Assembly (NCBI RefSeq): GCF_021117275.1 | Contig: NZ_CP088245.1 | Coordinates: forward strand, 2,269,501 to 2,333,500 | Source of the DNA: Metabacillus sp. B2-18 | GTDB taxonomy: Bacteria; Bacillota; Bacilli; Bacillales; Bacillaceae | DNA length: 64,000 bases | Direction: 5' to 3' | Shown: piece after piece, positions 26,944 through 36,074 of the stretch | Numbering within the stretch: the first letter of the stretch is position 1 | How the letters are laid out: the number at the start of each line of letters is the position of its first letter | Notes under the pieces: model-generated | What the model was told of the DNA's origin: nothing | Seen by the model: only the letters and a program-made list of their open reading frames with translations | The model's database searches: none | Made by a program: the position numbers and the translations under genes

Positions 26944-28010
26944 AAACAGTAGAATATGCTGACCAAGAAATAGAAGGGAAGGAATTGGCTTTTATCATTT
27001 CCTCAATGATGATTGGAATTGGAGTCCTGACCTTGCCTCGTCTCGTAGCAACTCACACAAAAGGATTGGACGGTACGATTTCTATCATATTAAGTGGAAG
27101 TTTCTTTCTATTTTTCGGGTGGCTCTTGGCTAAAAGTATTTCAAAGTTTCCAAAAAAAACGTTTTTTGAGTATACATCGGATATGATGTCGAAACCGGTT
27201 GCGTTGGGATTAACCTCTATACTGGCACTCGCATTTCTATTTACTTGTTCATTAGAAACAAGAGTGATTGCCAATATTTCAAAGCTTTATATGTTTGATC
27301 AAACACCAATTGACGCTATAGCACTCACATTTCTGTTAGTTGTCGTTTATTGTGTATCAGGCTCAAGAATTGCTTTATTAAGACTTAATTTAATGTTTTT
27401 ACCAATCGTACTTGCGGTCACATTGATTGTGCAGCTTTCGAATATTTCATTGTTTAAGTTAGCTAATATTCAACCAGCTTTTACAACTTCATTCAATGGG
27501 TATTGGCAAGGTGCACAAGAAACGACTTTTTCTTTTGTTGGATACACCGTTATCCTTGTCTATATTTCCCTTTTAAAGTCACCAAAAGACGCACCAAAAA
27601 TGACGATGGTTGGAATAGGAATTCCGATTCTACTTTATCTGGTGATCTATGCTATTGCAATAGGGGTTTTTGGAAACTTAGCTACATCTGAAATCATCTA
27701 TCCGACAATAGAGATTGCTAAGGAGATTGAAGCACCTGGAGGATTTATTGAAAGATTTGAGTCCATTTTTTTTACTGTTTGGATTATGACAGTATTTAAC
27801 ACCTGTTCAATGGCTTTTGATATTAGCATACATTTGCTACATTCTATTACAAAGTTAAAAAGGAAAACGATTATTCTTATCCTATCACCGCTAATTTATT
27901 TTATTGCGGTAACACCGGAGAATGCATATCAAATTCAGCTGCTAGGAAAAATACTTGCTGGTATTGGCTTTTTCTATGGAGTTATTTTCCAGTTTTATTT
28001 TTTTTCCTAA
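26940..28010 (+). CDS. GerB-type spore germination permease subunit
   Basis: 356 residues from ATG 26940, preceded by AAAGGAGG; an upstream frame from 26838 runs inside the A gene and is rejected. About ten membrane segments of the amino acid/polyamine/organocation type; ELAFIISSMMIGIGVLTLPR near the N-terminus is the usual GerB start, with conserved helix-breaking glycines. By family it forms the membrane subunit implicated in germinant recognition. ATGA coupling to the A gene. Confidence 0.92.
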   Translation: MKTVEYADQEIEGKELAFIISSMMIGIGVLTLPRLVATHTKGLDGTISIILSGSFFLFFGWLLAKSISKFPKKTFFEYTSDMMSKPVALGLTSILALAFLFTCSLETRVIANISKLYMFDQTPIDAIALTFLLVVVYCVSGSRIALLRLNLMFLPIVLAVTLIVQLSNISLFKLANIQPAFTTSFNGYWQGAQETTFSFVGYTVILVYISLLKSPKDAPKMTMVGIGIPILLYLVIYAIAIGVFGNLATSEIIYPTIEIAKEIEAPGGFIERFESIFFTVWIMTVFNTCSMAFDISIHLLHSITKLKRKTIILILSPLIYFIAVTPENAYQIQLLGKILAGIGFFYGVIFQFYFFS

Positions 28011-28034
28011 CAAAAATAAGAAAGGTTATTCAAC

Positions 28035-29186
28035 ATGCATAAATGTAAGATACTTATCGTTTTCCTTATTTTATTCCTTTGTAGTGGATGTTGGGATGCA
28101 ATTGAGATAGAGCAGCGTGGTTTTGTTATTGGTGCAGGAATCGATTTAGATGAAGAAAATAGCAAAATGCCTCTCAAATTAACTCAACAATTTGTCGTTC
28201 CATCTGCAATAGGTATGAATGCAGATAGTGATCCTGCTTTTCAAAATATTGTTTCATCAGGAAATACCATGTTTGAAACAGTTAGACGAGTGGCTGCTAG
28301 AACAAGTCGATCTCCTTTCTATGAGCACATTAAGCTCATTGTTTTTTCGGAACAGGTAGCAAAATCAGATTATTTTCCTGATGTTCTGGACTATTTTCTC
28401 CGGTATCCAGAAATGCGAAGAGGGACTCAAGTGATGATTACACCAGAGAATGCGCTAGATATTCTTGAAGTGAGACCTGCTAATGAAAAGTTACCAACCA
28501 TGTATATTCAATCCATTTCAAAAAACAATTATAAAAATGCAAGAATGATCCCACCAACAAGAATTGGTGATTTACATGAAAAATTACTTGATCGTGAAAG
28601 CTTCATGGTACAGATGATTCAAAAAATAAATGAAGAAGAAGTAAAGATACTAGGTCATGCTGTATTCAACGGAAGTTCAGATAAACTGGTTGGTTTTATT
28701 GGGGAAGAAGCTACGGAAGGTGTAAATTTTATAACAGGGGAGATAGAAGGCGGACTTTTAGAAGCAAAAGTAGATGATGAGGTTGTTGTTTATGAAATGG
28801 AAGAAGTTCAATCTGATATAACGCCTACATTTAATAGCCCCGATGATATTACCTTTAAGGTAAATATTAAAACATCAGGTTCAATTCCAGAAACTTATAA
28901 AACGTTTGATTTATTAAATGATGAGGAATTAGACCATACAGAACAAGCAATCGAAAAAAGAATAGATGAATTTACTGATATAGCCATTAAAAAAGTTCAA
29001 CAAGAACTGCAAACTGATATTTTTAAATTCGGGGAAACTTTGAGTGTAAAGTATCCGGATGAATGGGAGAAAATGAAGGATAAATGGGATTATGGAGAAA
29101 ATTGTTTTAAAGAAGCCAAAATTGATGTGACTGTTAACTCAGTAATTAGTAAAAGTGGAGCAATAAATCGATCAACATTACAATGA
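28035..29186 (+). CDS. Ger(x)C-family spore germination lipoprotein
   Basis: 383 residues. A signal peptide (MHKCKILIVFLILFLCSGC) ends in a lipobox whose Cys19 would be lipidated; CWDAIEIEQRGFVIGAGID is the classic GerC start, and YEHIKLIVFSEQVAK and FLRYPEMRRGTQVMIT follow. It anchors on the outer face of the spore inner membrane. Third gene of the receptor operon, 24 bases after the B gene. Confidence 0.93.
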   Translation: MHKCKILIVFLILFLCSGCWDAIEIEQRGFVIGAGIDLDEENSKMPLKLTQQFVVPSAIGMNADSDPAFQNIVSSGNTMFETVRRVAARTSRSPFYEHIKLIVFSEQVAKSDYFPDVLDYFLRYPEMRRGTQVMITPENALDILEVRPANEKLPTMYIQSISKNNYKNARMIPPTRIGDLHEKLLDRESFMVQMIQKINEEEVKILGHAVFNGSSDKLVGFIGEEATEGVNFITGEIEGGLLEAKVDDEVVVYEMEEVQSDITPTFNSPDDITFKVNIKTSGSIPETYKTFDLLNDEELDHTEQAIEKRIDEFTDIAIKKVQQELQTDIFKFGETLSVKYPDEWEKMKDKWDYGENCFKEAKIDVTVNSVISKSGAINRSTLQ

Positions 29187-29196
29187 TGGAGGTAAA

Positions 29197-29349
29197 ATGG
29201 GAGATTTTTTTCAGCTTTTAATACCCACTGTCAGTGAATTGTTTTGCATGTTTTTAGCGTTTTTTATACCTTTTGTTCTTTATCGGATCAGCGGAAAGCT
29301 TTATGAGGTTGGCAATCCAAATTGGAAGAATAAAGAAGAAAATGAATAA
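29197..29349 (+). CDS. Short fourth gene of the germinant-receptor operon (D-subunit-like)
   Basis: 50 residues from ATG 29197, 10 bases after the C gene, with GATGGAGG 5-9 bases upstream. One hydrophobic segment (about 13-30) is followed by a polar tail ending in NKEENE. GerA-type operons of Bacillus often encode a small D membrane subunit of about 55-80 residues, usually with two segments; position and size suggest a short member of that group. A terminator follows at once, so this is the last gene of the operon. Homology is not certain. Confidence 0.62.
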   Translation: MGDFFQLLIPTVSELFCMFLAFFIPFVLYRISGKLYEVGNPNWKNKEENE

Positions 29350-29353
29350 GGGT

Positions 29354-29391
29354 GAAAACCTTGTAAAAGTATTTTTTACAAGGTTTTCTTT
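29354..29391 (+). terminator. Terminator of the germination operon
   Basis: A perfect 15-bp stem (29354-29368 with 29374-29388) with a 5-base loop and a T-rich tail, five bases after the stop of the small fourth gene. Confidence 0.9.
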
Positions 29392-29497
29392 GTTGAATTA
29401 GTTTCTGAGGGTTCTTCTAATGAAGCTATTTAAGTCATTATATTTTTCATCTTTGGTTTTTCATTATATGATGGAAATGAGATAGGAGGCAAAACGA

Positions 29498-29782
29498 ATG
29501 GTTAAAGAAATTTATCTTAACAACAAGTTACTTAAAATAACTAGTTACAATGAAGAAATAACACAAAATTTACTTAGCGTTTCTATCGAATTTTTCGTAA
29601 CTAGTGAAGAATATCATGAAATCACAACAATACTTTATGAAAACAATTTTCTTGTGAAAGTTCCTGAGAAAGAGCATTCTTTTCAGGCAATCATAACTAA
29701 CTATTCAACTTCATTAACAAATCTTTATGAAAAAGGGCAAGTTGCGACTTTTTCATTACGTTTACTTGAGGTAAAGGGGTAA
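29498..29782 (+). CDS. YkvR/DUF3219-like small protein
   Basis: 94 residues, behind GATAGGAGG. The segment ITNYSTSLTNLYEKGQVATF and the overall size match my memory of the DUF3219 family (B. subtilis YkvR), whose function is unknown. It is acidic and soluble, with no signal or membrane segment. Its TAA overlaps the ATG of the following flavin enzyme, so the two are probably co-transcribed. Confidence 0.65.
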   Translation: MVKEIYLNNKLLKITSYNEEITQNLLSVSIEFFVTSEEYHEITTILYENNFLVKVPEKEHSFQAIITNYSTSLTNLYEKGQVATFSLRLLEVKG

Positions 29783-30774
29783 TGATGAAGTTAAGCATAT
29801 TAGATCAATCACCTATTTCATCAAATCAAACTGCGCAAGAGGCGTTAAACGAATCATTAAAGCTCGCGCAAGTTGGGGAAGAATTAGGGTATACACGTTA
29901 TTGGATTGCTGAGCATCATGATTTACCAGGGCTTGCTTGTTCAGTACCAGAAGTGATGTTAAGTTACATTGGGGCAGGCACAAGCAAAATAAAAATTGGT
30001 TCGGGAGCTGTTTTATTACCTTATTACAGACCATATAAAGTGGCTGAAACCTACAACATGCTATCAACATTGTTTCCAAATCGAATAGATATCGGTATAG
30101 GACGAGCACCAGGTGGTCCAGCCGAAGCAACAAATGCATTATCTGATACCTTTTTAAAGCAAGTGTGGGACATGCCGAAAGCTGTTGAAGAACTTCTTCA
30201 TTTTATTCAACGAGATTTTCCTCAAGATCATCCCTATTCTAAAATCTCTGCCGCTCCAGTCCCAGACATTGCTCCTGAAGTGTGGCTTCTTGGTACAAGT
30301 AAGAAAAGTGCCTTACTAGCTGCAGAAAATGGACTGAGTTACGCATTTGGGCAATTCATGAGTGAGAATGACGGGAAAGAAATGATTACACAATATCTAG
30401 ATGCGTTTAAATCAAAGGAATCAGAAAAACATCCCTATGTCATCTTAACTGTATCAGTGATTTGTGCGGAAACAACTGAGCGAGCTGAAGATATCGCCCT
30501 AAGTTCATTCATATGGGGAATACAGCAAGGAAAAGGTGAAGGCCAACAGGGAATACCCTCTATTGAGGAAGCGAAAAAATATAAACTAACCGAAAATGAA
30601 AAACAGTCTCTTGAAAAGAGAAAGCAAAAATCAATTATCGGGAATCCTATAACCGTTAAACAACAACTAGCTGAATTAAAAAAGTATTATCATGCAGATG
30701 AAATCATGATTGTGACGATCACTCATTCCCCAGAAGATCGTTTACAATCATACCGTTTAATCGCTAATAGCTAA
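29782..30774 (+). CDS. LLM-class (luciferase-like) flavin-dependent monooxygenase
   Basis: 330 residues, bacterial luciferase-like fold. Signatures: LSILDQSPISSNQTAQEAL at the start, YTRYWIAEHHDLPGLACSVPEV, IKIGSGAVLLPYYRPYKVAE, and RIDIGIGRAPGG. This subgroup (like B. subtilis YtmO/YceB/YvbT) probably oxidises a small substrate with reduced flavin and O2; the substrate is unknown. It is coupled to the upstream small gene by a one-base TAATG overlap. Confidence 0.88.
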   Translation: MMKLSILDQSPISSNQTAQEALNESLKLAQVGEELGYTRYWIAEHHDLPGLACSVPEVMLSYIGAGTSKIKIGSGAVLLPYYRPYKVAETYNMLSTLFPNRIDIGIGRAPGGPAEATNALSDTFLKQVWDMPKAVEELLHFIQRDFPQDHPYSKISAAPVPDIAPEVWLLGTSKKSALLAAENGLSYAFGQFMSENDGKEMITQYLDAFKSKESEKHPYVILTVSVICAETTERAEDIALSSFIWGIQQGKGEGQQGIPSIEEAKKYKLTENEKQSLEKRKQKSIIGNPITVKQQLAELKKYYHADEIMIVTITHSPEDRLQSYRLIANS

Positions 30775-30786
30775 TTTAACTTTTTT

Positions 30787-30822
30787 GGAAAAGTGCGTTT
30801 CAATAAGCGTGCTTTTTTTGTT
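30787..30822 (+). terminator. Terminator after the LLM oxidoreductase gene
   Basis: Stem of about 11 bp including G-U pairs (30789-30799 with the segment ending near 30816), followed by seven T. Confidence 0.7.
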
Positions 30823-30923
30823 TTGGTAGAAACTTTTTTTAACTAAATACAGTCTTATCTTTGAGGAATATTTTATATAAAATAGAAAAGACTGGGAACG
30901 ATAAAAAAGAAAGCAGGTATTAT

Positions 30924-32033
30924 ATGGGGAAAAGATTATATTATTTAGATTATTTAAGAGTTATTTTAACAATCGTTGTTATTGTTCATCATACTGCGAT
31001 TGCATATGGAGCAGGTGGGGATTGGATTTATAAAGTTGTTGATGATGATGAGTTAACAATTTCTATGATTGTATTAACCCTTTTCACAGCTGTGAATCAA
31101 GCTTATTTTATGGGGTTTTTCTTCTTCATTTCGGGTTATTTTACACCTGGTTCATATGACCGAAAAGGAGCTTCCTCTTTTTTAAAGGAACGCTTTATGC
31201 GTCTTGGCATTCCATTGCTTTTTTATGTGTTTATATTAGGTCCTGTTATTACCTATTATACTCATTTCCATGAAACGATGTCTCTATCAACCTACTATAT
31301 GAAAGAAGTATTTACCTTCCACACGATACATTTTGGACCACTATGGTTCGTGGAAACTCTCATTTATTTTACTATTTTATATGTTATTATTCGTAAGTTA
31401 ATGAAGCAAAAGACTGTGTTGAAAATACATCCACCAACGTCATTACGTTTATTCGTTACAGCTATCCTGCTAGGGATAACAGCATTTCTTGTTAGACTAG
31501 TTTATCCTGTTGGTGAGAGTTTTTTAGGATTACAATTTGGTTATTTCCCTTCCTATATTTTGTTGTTTATTGTGGGGATTATCGCTAAGCGCCATAACTG
31601 GTTAGAGTTAATAAATAAGAAAGTTGTGAAAAGATGGCAGTTGATCTCTATTATAACGATTCCAGTGTTACCAATTGCTTTAATTGCAAGTGGTGCTTTG
31701 GATGGTGGTCTAGAGTTTGAAGGCGGTATTAATGTTCAAGCGCTTGTTTATGCATTGTGGGAACCTTTTGTTGCAATTGGTTTTATTTTAGGATTTCTAG
31801 CTTATTTTAAAGAACATGTTAACAAACCAAGTTCTTTTAAAAATAACTTAGCACAAGCAGCATATACCGTTTATATTATTCATCCAGCAATCATTGTTGG
31901 ACTGAGTTTATTATTTCATGGAATCTTTTATCCAATGATTGAATGGATCATTGTGAGCTGTTTAGCCATCATTCTTTGCTTTTTTATTAGTAGCCTTATT
32001 ATTAAAATTCCCGGTATGAAAAAGATTTTATAG
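30924..32033 (+). CDS. Acyltransferase-3 family membrane protein
   Basis: 369 residues from ATG 30924 (GCAGGT upstream; the longer frame from 30861 has no site). About ten membrane segments. The start RLYYLDYLRVILTIVVIVHHTAIAYG contains the conserved LDYLR...HH motif of the acyltransferase-3 (OafA/MdoC-like) family, with HFGPLWFVETLIYF near residue 140. These proteins O-acylate sugars, glycans or lipids at the membrane; the acceptor is unknown. It seems to be a single gene. Confidence 0.85.
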   Translation: MGKRLYYLDYLRVILTIVVIVHHTAIAYGAGGDWIYKVVDDDELTISMIVLTLFTAVNQAYFMGFFFFISGYFTPGSYDRKGASSFLKERFMRLGIPLLFYVFILGPVITYYTHFHETMSLSTYYMKEVFTFHTIHFGPLWFVETLIYFTILYVIIRKLMKQKTVLKIHPPTSLRLFVTAILLGITAFLVRLVYPVGESFLGLQFGYFPSYILLFIVGIIAKRHNWLELINKKVVKRWQLISIITIPVLPIALIASGALDGGLEFEGGINVQALVYALWEPFVAIGFILGFLAYFKEHVNKPSSFKNNLAQAAYTVYIIHPAIIVGLSLLFHGIFYPMIEWIIVSCLAIILCFFISSLIIKIPGMKKIL

Positions 32034-32105
32034 GGCATTCTTTGTGAATAATAGTTAAGATCTAGTCAAATCTATAAATATGATCATAAAAAAGGAGTTT
32101 ATAAT

Positions 32106-32333
32106 ATGAAGGAATTTGAAATTGAGCATATGGTTATTGATGATGGATTTGACGGAGAAGAATGTGTAACAGCTGATTTTACACATAGCAATAAAGAATA
32201 CAGTATTACTTTTAAGAAATCAGACCTTGAACTAATCAATGCATGGGTATTTGAAAATGAAACATCATTACCGGCAAACTTATCAGATAATTTGATTGAA
32301 TCATTGAGAGATGAGGTAAGAAAACAAATATAG
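32106..32333 (+). CDS. Small acidic protein, function unknown
   Basis: 75 residues with a strong ribosome binding site (AAAAAAGGAG) about 8 bases before ATG 32106. Acidic and soluble, without recognisable motifs; IDDGFDGEECVTADFTHSNK and a C-terminal helix LSDNLIESLRDEVRKQI stand out. I do not recognise the family. Confidence 0.65.
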   Translation: MKEFEIEHMVIDDGFDGEECVTADFTHSNKEYSITFKKSDLELINAWVFENETSLPANLSDNLIESLRDEVRKQI

Positions 32334-32362
32334 TTGGGTTCAGTAGAATTAGCGGGCTTCGT

Positions 32363-32826
32363 AAATGGTCATTATTTTTTGATTTCAGCTGCTATATTAT
32401 CGGTTTATACCTTATATTGGATCTAACGAATGGTTTTATCCTACTTATCAATGCCAAAGCATACGCATCTCTTATTTGCGTATGCTATTTTTACGTTTTA
32501 ACTAAAAAATGATACATAAATGGGAGAAATTACAATATTTAGCGCTAATACAATGAGTTTTTACCTAATTCTGGATCTAACGAATGGTTTTATCCTACTT
32601 ATCAATGCCAAAGCATACGCATCTCTTATTTGCGTATGCATTTTTTACTTTGTAACTAAAAAAGAATGCACAAATGGAAACTATTACAAAATTAAGACGC
32701 TATTACTATAATTTTCACCTAATTCTGGATCTAGCGAATGATTTTACCCTTCTTACCTTTACCAAGGCATACGCATTCCATTTTCGAATGCTAATTTCAC
32801 TTGATAACAAAAAAACGATACCGTGA
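32363..32826. repeat. Three tandem degenerate copies of a ~155-bp intergenic unit
   Basis: The motif GGATCTARCGAATG occurs at 32419, 32573 and 32727, each 154 bases apart, and the similarity extends over the full unit (about 32363-32517, 32518-32671, 32672-32826). Each unit carries an inverted repeat of GCATACGCA type followed by a T-rich tract, so each resembles an intrinsic terminator; the third copy is the most diverged. There is no gene in the gap from 32334 to 32931. A short frame inside the repeats (32520-32711) is judged non-coding. A weak fourth copy may follow to about 32880. Confidence 0.8.
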
Positions 32827-32931
32827 AATTTTGATAACATTAAGTTTAAACAGAAAACAACCTGCATTTAGCCATATATTTATAAAAAATTGCAATAGAA
32901 AAGCACATCTATTCTTAAATAAAATGCTAAT

Positions 32932-33504
32932 TTAATTAGAACTATTAATTTTATACAAAATATGATCTTTCATCTTTGGCTCTACATCTTTAAAGAGACC
33001 TGTTTTTTCTTCTTCATAAGCTACGTTTATTAACCACTTAGTAAAGGGCGCAACATTCATTGTTTCAATTTCATCTAAACTGTAAAAGCCTGCTTCATCG
33101 GATTCAATTCCATCAGGAGTTGGGGTTCCTTCTATATAGTCCATTGCAAATGCTATATATATATTATGAATTTGACGGGGAAGATCCCGAATTGCAACGA
33201 TTCTGTTTGCCTTTGCTTTTATTCCAGCTTCTTCTTCAACTTCCCGCTCAACTGTTTCTTCAATAGATTCTAGCTGCTCAATATACCCACCAGGATTTGT
33301 CCAATATCCTTTCCCAGGGTCATGGGCTCGTTTGACAAGCAGAAACTTCCCGTCTTTCATAACTAATCCACCAACGCCAATGCTGTAATTCCCCCAAAAC
33401 ACATAATCACAGCTTATACATGCTTTTCTTTCAACTCCATCGATCGAACGCATCTCCAGAGGTGACCCACATTTCATACAATAGTTGACTGACACTGTAA
33501 CCAT
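32932..33504 (-). CDS. NUDIX hydrolase with N-terminal zinc ribbon
   Basis: 190 residues. Two CxxC pairs (CMKCG at about 9-13, CISC at about 29-32) form a zinc-ribbon-like start. The full NUDIX box runs from GGYIEQLESIEETVE to REVEEEAGI, with all catalytic Gly/Glu/Arg residues present. Such proteins hydrolyse nucleoside-diphosphate-linked compounds such as NADH or sugar nucleotides; the substrate is unknown. A GTG three codons inside (33495) has a better-spaced AAGGATGG and may be the true start. Confidence 0.88.
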   Translation of the reverse strand: MVTVSVNYCMKCGSPLEMRSIDGVERKACISCDYVFWGNYSIGVGGLVMKDGKFLLVKRAHDPGKGYWTNPGGYIEQLESIEETVEREVEEEAGIKAKANRIVAIRDLPRQIHNIYIAFAMDYIEGTPTPDGIESDEAGFYSLDEIETMNVAPFTKWLINVAYEEEKTGLFKDVEPKMKDHILYKINSSN

Positions 33505-33570
33505 CCTTATCTAAAATTAGAATCTTATTGAAATATTCTACATTGGATGATGTACTTCCTTTTATAAAAA

Positions 33571-33609
33571 GGCAAAAAAGGAGCAGGTATTTAAAACCTA
33601 GCTCCTTTC
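33571..33609 (-). terminator. Terminator of the MFS transporter gene
   Basis: An inverted repeat (AAAGGAGC-AGGT with ACCT-GCTCCTTT, one bulged base, about 33577-33608) lies just beyond the MFS stop and is followed on the minus strand by a T run. Confidence 0.8.
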
Positions 33610-33614
33610 GAATT

Positions 33615-34868
33615 TTATGCGACTTGTTTCTTCTGGGCTTCTTTCACCTTCTTTATATCTAAGCGAAGAAGAAGGGAAACGATAAAGGCAAGAAGAATGA
33701 GAGCTGAAAAAACATAGAACACAGGAATATAGCTATTTGTTGTTTCTCTTATACCTGAAACAAGCATAGGTCCGAATACACCACCTAATGACCATGTTGT
33801 TAATAAGTATCCATGAATGGCACCAAGTTGTTTTGTTCCAAATAAGTCACCAATAAAGGCAGGCAGGTTAGAGAAGCCGCCTCCATAACAACTAACAACT
33901 AACAATATTAAAGCTTGAAATATTAACGCATTTGTAATTGTAGGAAGGAGGGTAAAAGCAACAATCTGAATGACAAAGAAAATGACGAAAACAATAGGTC
34001 GACCTAAGAAGTCGGATGCAGCAGCCCAACCAAGTCTGCCTCCACCGTTAAAGATTCCCATAATTCCTACCATCGCCGCTGCTGCTCCTGCTGAAAGGCC
34101 GACTACTTCCTGCGCCATTGGTGAGGCGACAGAAATCATCATAATGCCCGCACTTGTGTTAATTAACATCATAATCCAAAGCATCCAAAAGCGTTTCGTT
34201 TTAACCGCTTCTTTCGCGGTTAATTGTTGAAGATCTTCTTTTATTTCTTTTTTACCTGACGCAACATCTTTTCTCATTCCTTCAGGCATCCAGCCTTCAG
34301 GAGGTGGAGCGATGTAAGAAGCACCAATTACCATTAAAACAAAATAACAAACACCGAGTACATAAAATGTAGAAGGGATACCTATTGATACAATAAGATC
34401 TGCAGCTACAGGAGCTGTGATTAAAGCGCCAGAACCAAACCCAAGTACAGCCATTCCTGTAGCTAAACCTCTTCGATCTGGAAACCATTTTACTAAGGTA
34501 GAAACAGGAGAGATATAGCCAATACCTAAGCCTAAGCCGCTAGCAACTCCATAAGTTAATAAGAAAAGTGGTAAAGATTCATTGCTCACGGCAAATCCTG
34601 AACCAATTTGTCCTAAACCAAATAACACGGCTGCAACGATCGCGGATTTACGTGGACCATTTTTTTCTACAAAACTACCAAATAAAGCAGCAGAGGATCC
34701 AGCAAGTGCCATCATAATTGTAAAGGCAATAGCAGCTTCAGTTGCTGACCAGCCTAATGTTTCGCTTAACGGATTTTTATAGACACTATAAGCATAAGCT
34801 GCTCCAATAGAAATATGAATAGCGATAGCAGAGAGGGCGATTAACCATCTATTTTTTGTTGTCTTCAT
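33615..34868 (-). CDS. OFA-type major facilitator transporter
   Basis: 417 residues from ATG 34868, with AAAGGAG 8 bases upstream on the minus strand; ATG 34874 is too close to that site. Twelve hydrophobic segments; NRWLIALSAIAIHISIGAAYAYSVYKNPL at the start (two parts of one motif) and LVKWFPDRRGLATGMAVLGFG are typical of the oxalate/formate antiporter (OFA) branch. It probably exchanges or imports a small carboxylate; the substrate is not known. A cre-like site about 100 bases upstream suggests CcpA control. Confidence 0.87.
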   Translation of the reverse strand: MKTTKNRWLIALSAIAIHISIGAAYAYSVYKNPLSETLGWSATEAAIAFTIMMALAGSSAALFGSFVEKNGPRKSAIVAAVLFGLGQIGSGFAVSNESLPLFLLTYGVASGLGLGIGYISPVSTLVKWFPDRRGLATGMAVLGFGSGALITAPVAADLIVSIGIPSTFYVLGVCYFVLMVIGASYIAPPPEGWMPEGMRKDVASGKKEIKEDLQQLTAKEAVKTKRFWMLWIMMLINTSAGIMMISVASPMAQEVVGLSAGAAAAMVGIMGIFNGGGRLGWAAASDFLGRPIVFVIFFVIQIVAFTLLPTITNALIFQALILLVVSCYGGGFSNLPAFIGDLFGTKQLGAIHGYLLTTWSLGGVFGPMLVSGIRETTNSYIPVFYVFSALILLAFIVSLLLRLDIKKVKEAQKKQVA

Positions 34869-34964
34869 GTACATTTCTCCTTTACGAGTAAGATAGTTGC
34901 GGCGAAAACATAAAAACATAGATGTGAAAACAAAGGTAAGGAGCTCGACATAAACGTCGAATTT

Positions 34965-34978
34965 TGTAAGCGATTACA
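34965..34978. promoter_or_regulatory. cre-like CcpA site upstream of the OFA transporter
   Basis: TGTAAGCGATTACA matches the cre consensus TGWAARCGYTWNCW with one mismatch and is near-palindromic. It lies about 97 bases upstream of the transporter start. Carbon catabolite control is inferred. Confidence 0.55.
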
Positions 34979-35173
34979 ATTTCAGCTATCAAAAGAATTA
35001 AGAAATAAAACAGGGTACTAATGATTCCTTTCAACTATCATAACAAAATTTTTCTATTCTTCCAATCTTTAGATAGGTTATCACCTATTATACAATATTA
35101 TGAAAATATTTAAACTGTTATAACACAAAAAAATATTCGGAATTTGTCACTTCCTGCGCTTGCCTAGGAAATA

Positions 35174-35212
35174 AAAATGTGTATTCTGATAAATCAGAAT
35201 ACACATTTTATC
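35174..35212 (-). terminator. Terminator of the FrnE-like gene
   Basis: A long, nearly perfect inverted repeat of the form AAAATGTGTATTCTGA / TCAGAATACACATTTT lies directly beyond the minus-strand stop codon at 35216. The gap 34979-35170 holds no other gene. Confidence 0.85.
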
Positions 35213-35215
35213 TTT

Positions 35216-35908
35216 CTAAACCTCACAAGACTCATCTGTGCAAGTAGCACCATTATCATCATTCATACGAATAAATGGCCCATCTTGCTCATTAATTTGA
35301 TTGATTGCACTAATAAAGGTTTCTGTTGGTTGTGCACCGCTAATAGCATATTTTCGGTTAATCAGGAAAAAAGGAACACCTTGAATTCCTAGTTCTTGTG
35401 CCTCTTGTTCATCACTACGTACAGCATCAGTCATTTCATCGCTATCGAGTAATTTTGTTACTTTTTCACGATTCAATCCAACTTCAACTGCTAAATCCGT
35501 CAAAGTAGTATGATCACCAATATGCTTAGATTCTGTAAAGAAAGCATGTAGAATTCTCTCAGACATTTCATTCATAAAACCCTGTGTTTTTGCGTACATC
35601 GTTAAACGATGTGCATCAAATGTATTTGTTAACTTCATCGTATCAAAATTATAATCTAATCCAGACTCCTTTGCCATTTCTTCCATGTTTTTGCAGTTAA
35701 GCTTTGCTTGCTCAAGGCTCATTCCATATTTTTTTGCTAGTTTTTCATAAATACTATCAGAAATGTCTCGTTCTGCAGTAGGATCTAGTTCAAAACAGCG
35801 ATAAACGACTTCAGCCTTATGTTCGACCTGTTTTAATGCTTCTTCCAGTCGTCTTTTCCCAATATAGCAAAACGGACATGCATAATCTGTCCACATTTCA
35901 ATCAACAT
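35216..35908 (-). CDS. FrnE-like DsbA-family oxidoreductase
   Basis: 230 residues. Thioredoxin-fold DsbA family without signal peptide: MWTDYACPFCYIGKRRLEEAL carries the CPFC redox motif at about residues 11-14, and GIQGVPFFLINRKYAISGAQP holds the cis-Pro loop. This FrnE/YwbO-like branch is cytoplasmic. The C-terminus adds a CTDESC cysteine pair. The minus-strand ribosome binding site is GGAGGG. Confidence 0.88.
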   Translation of the reverse strand: MLIEMWTDYACPFCYIGKRRLEEALKQVEHKAEVVYRCFELDPTAERDISDSIYEKLAKKYGMSLEQAKLNCKNMEEMAKESGLDYNFDTMKLTNTFDAHRLTMYAKTQGFMNEMSERILHAFFTESKHIGDHTTLTDLAVEVGLNREKVTKLLDSDEMTDAVRSDEQEAQELGIQGVPFFLINRKYAISGAQPTETFISAINQINEQDGPFIRMNDDNGATCTDESCEV

Positions 35909-36074
35909 GTGAAATCCCTCCAGTTGTATTCGTTTTTAGTATACTAATTCAATCTTTAAATAAAAAATAAAATGCTTCAGCTGTTGAGGATGTTTTTAGA
36001 ATTACCCAACTCTACGAAAAACATGGTAAACTGTAAGTCGAATTTATTTTACTCTCTAGGAAGGAGCCGGACAT

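Noticed and set aside
32520..32711. 63-codon frame in the intergenic repeats
   Set aside because: It spans the tandem repeat units, its frame is not kept in the other copies, and it has no good start signal.
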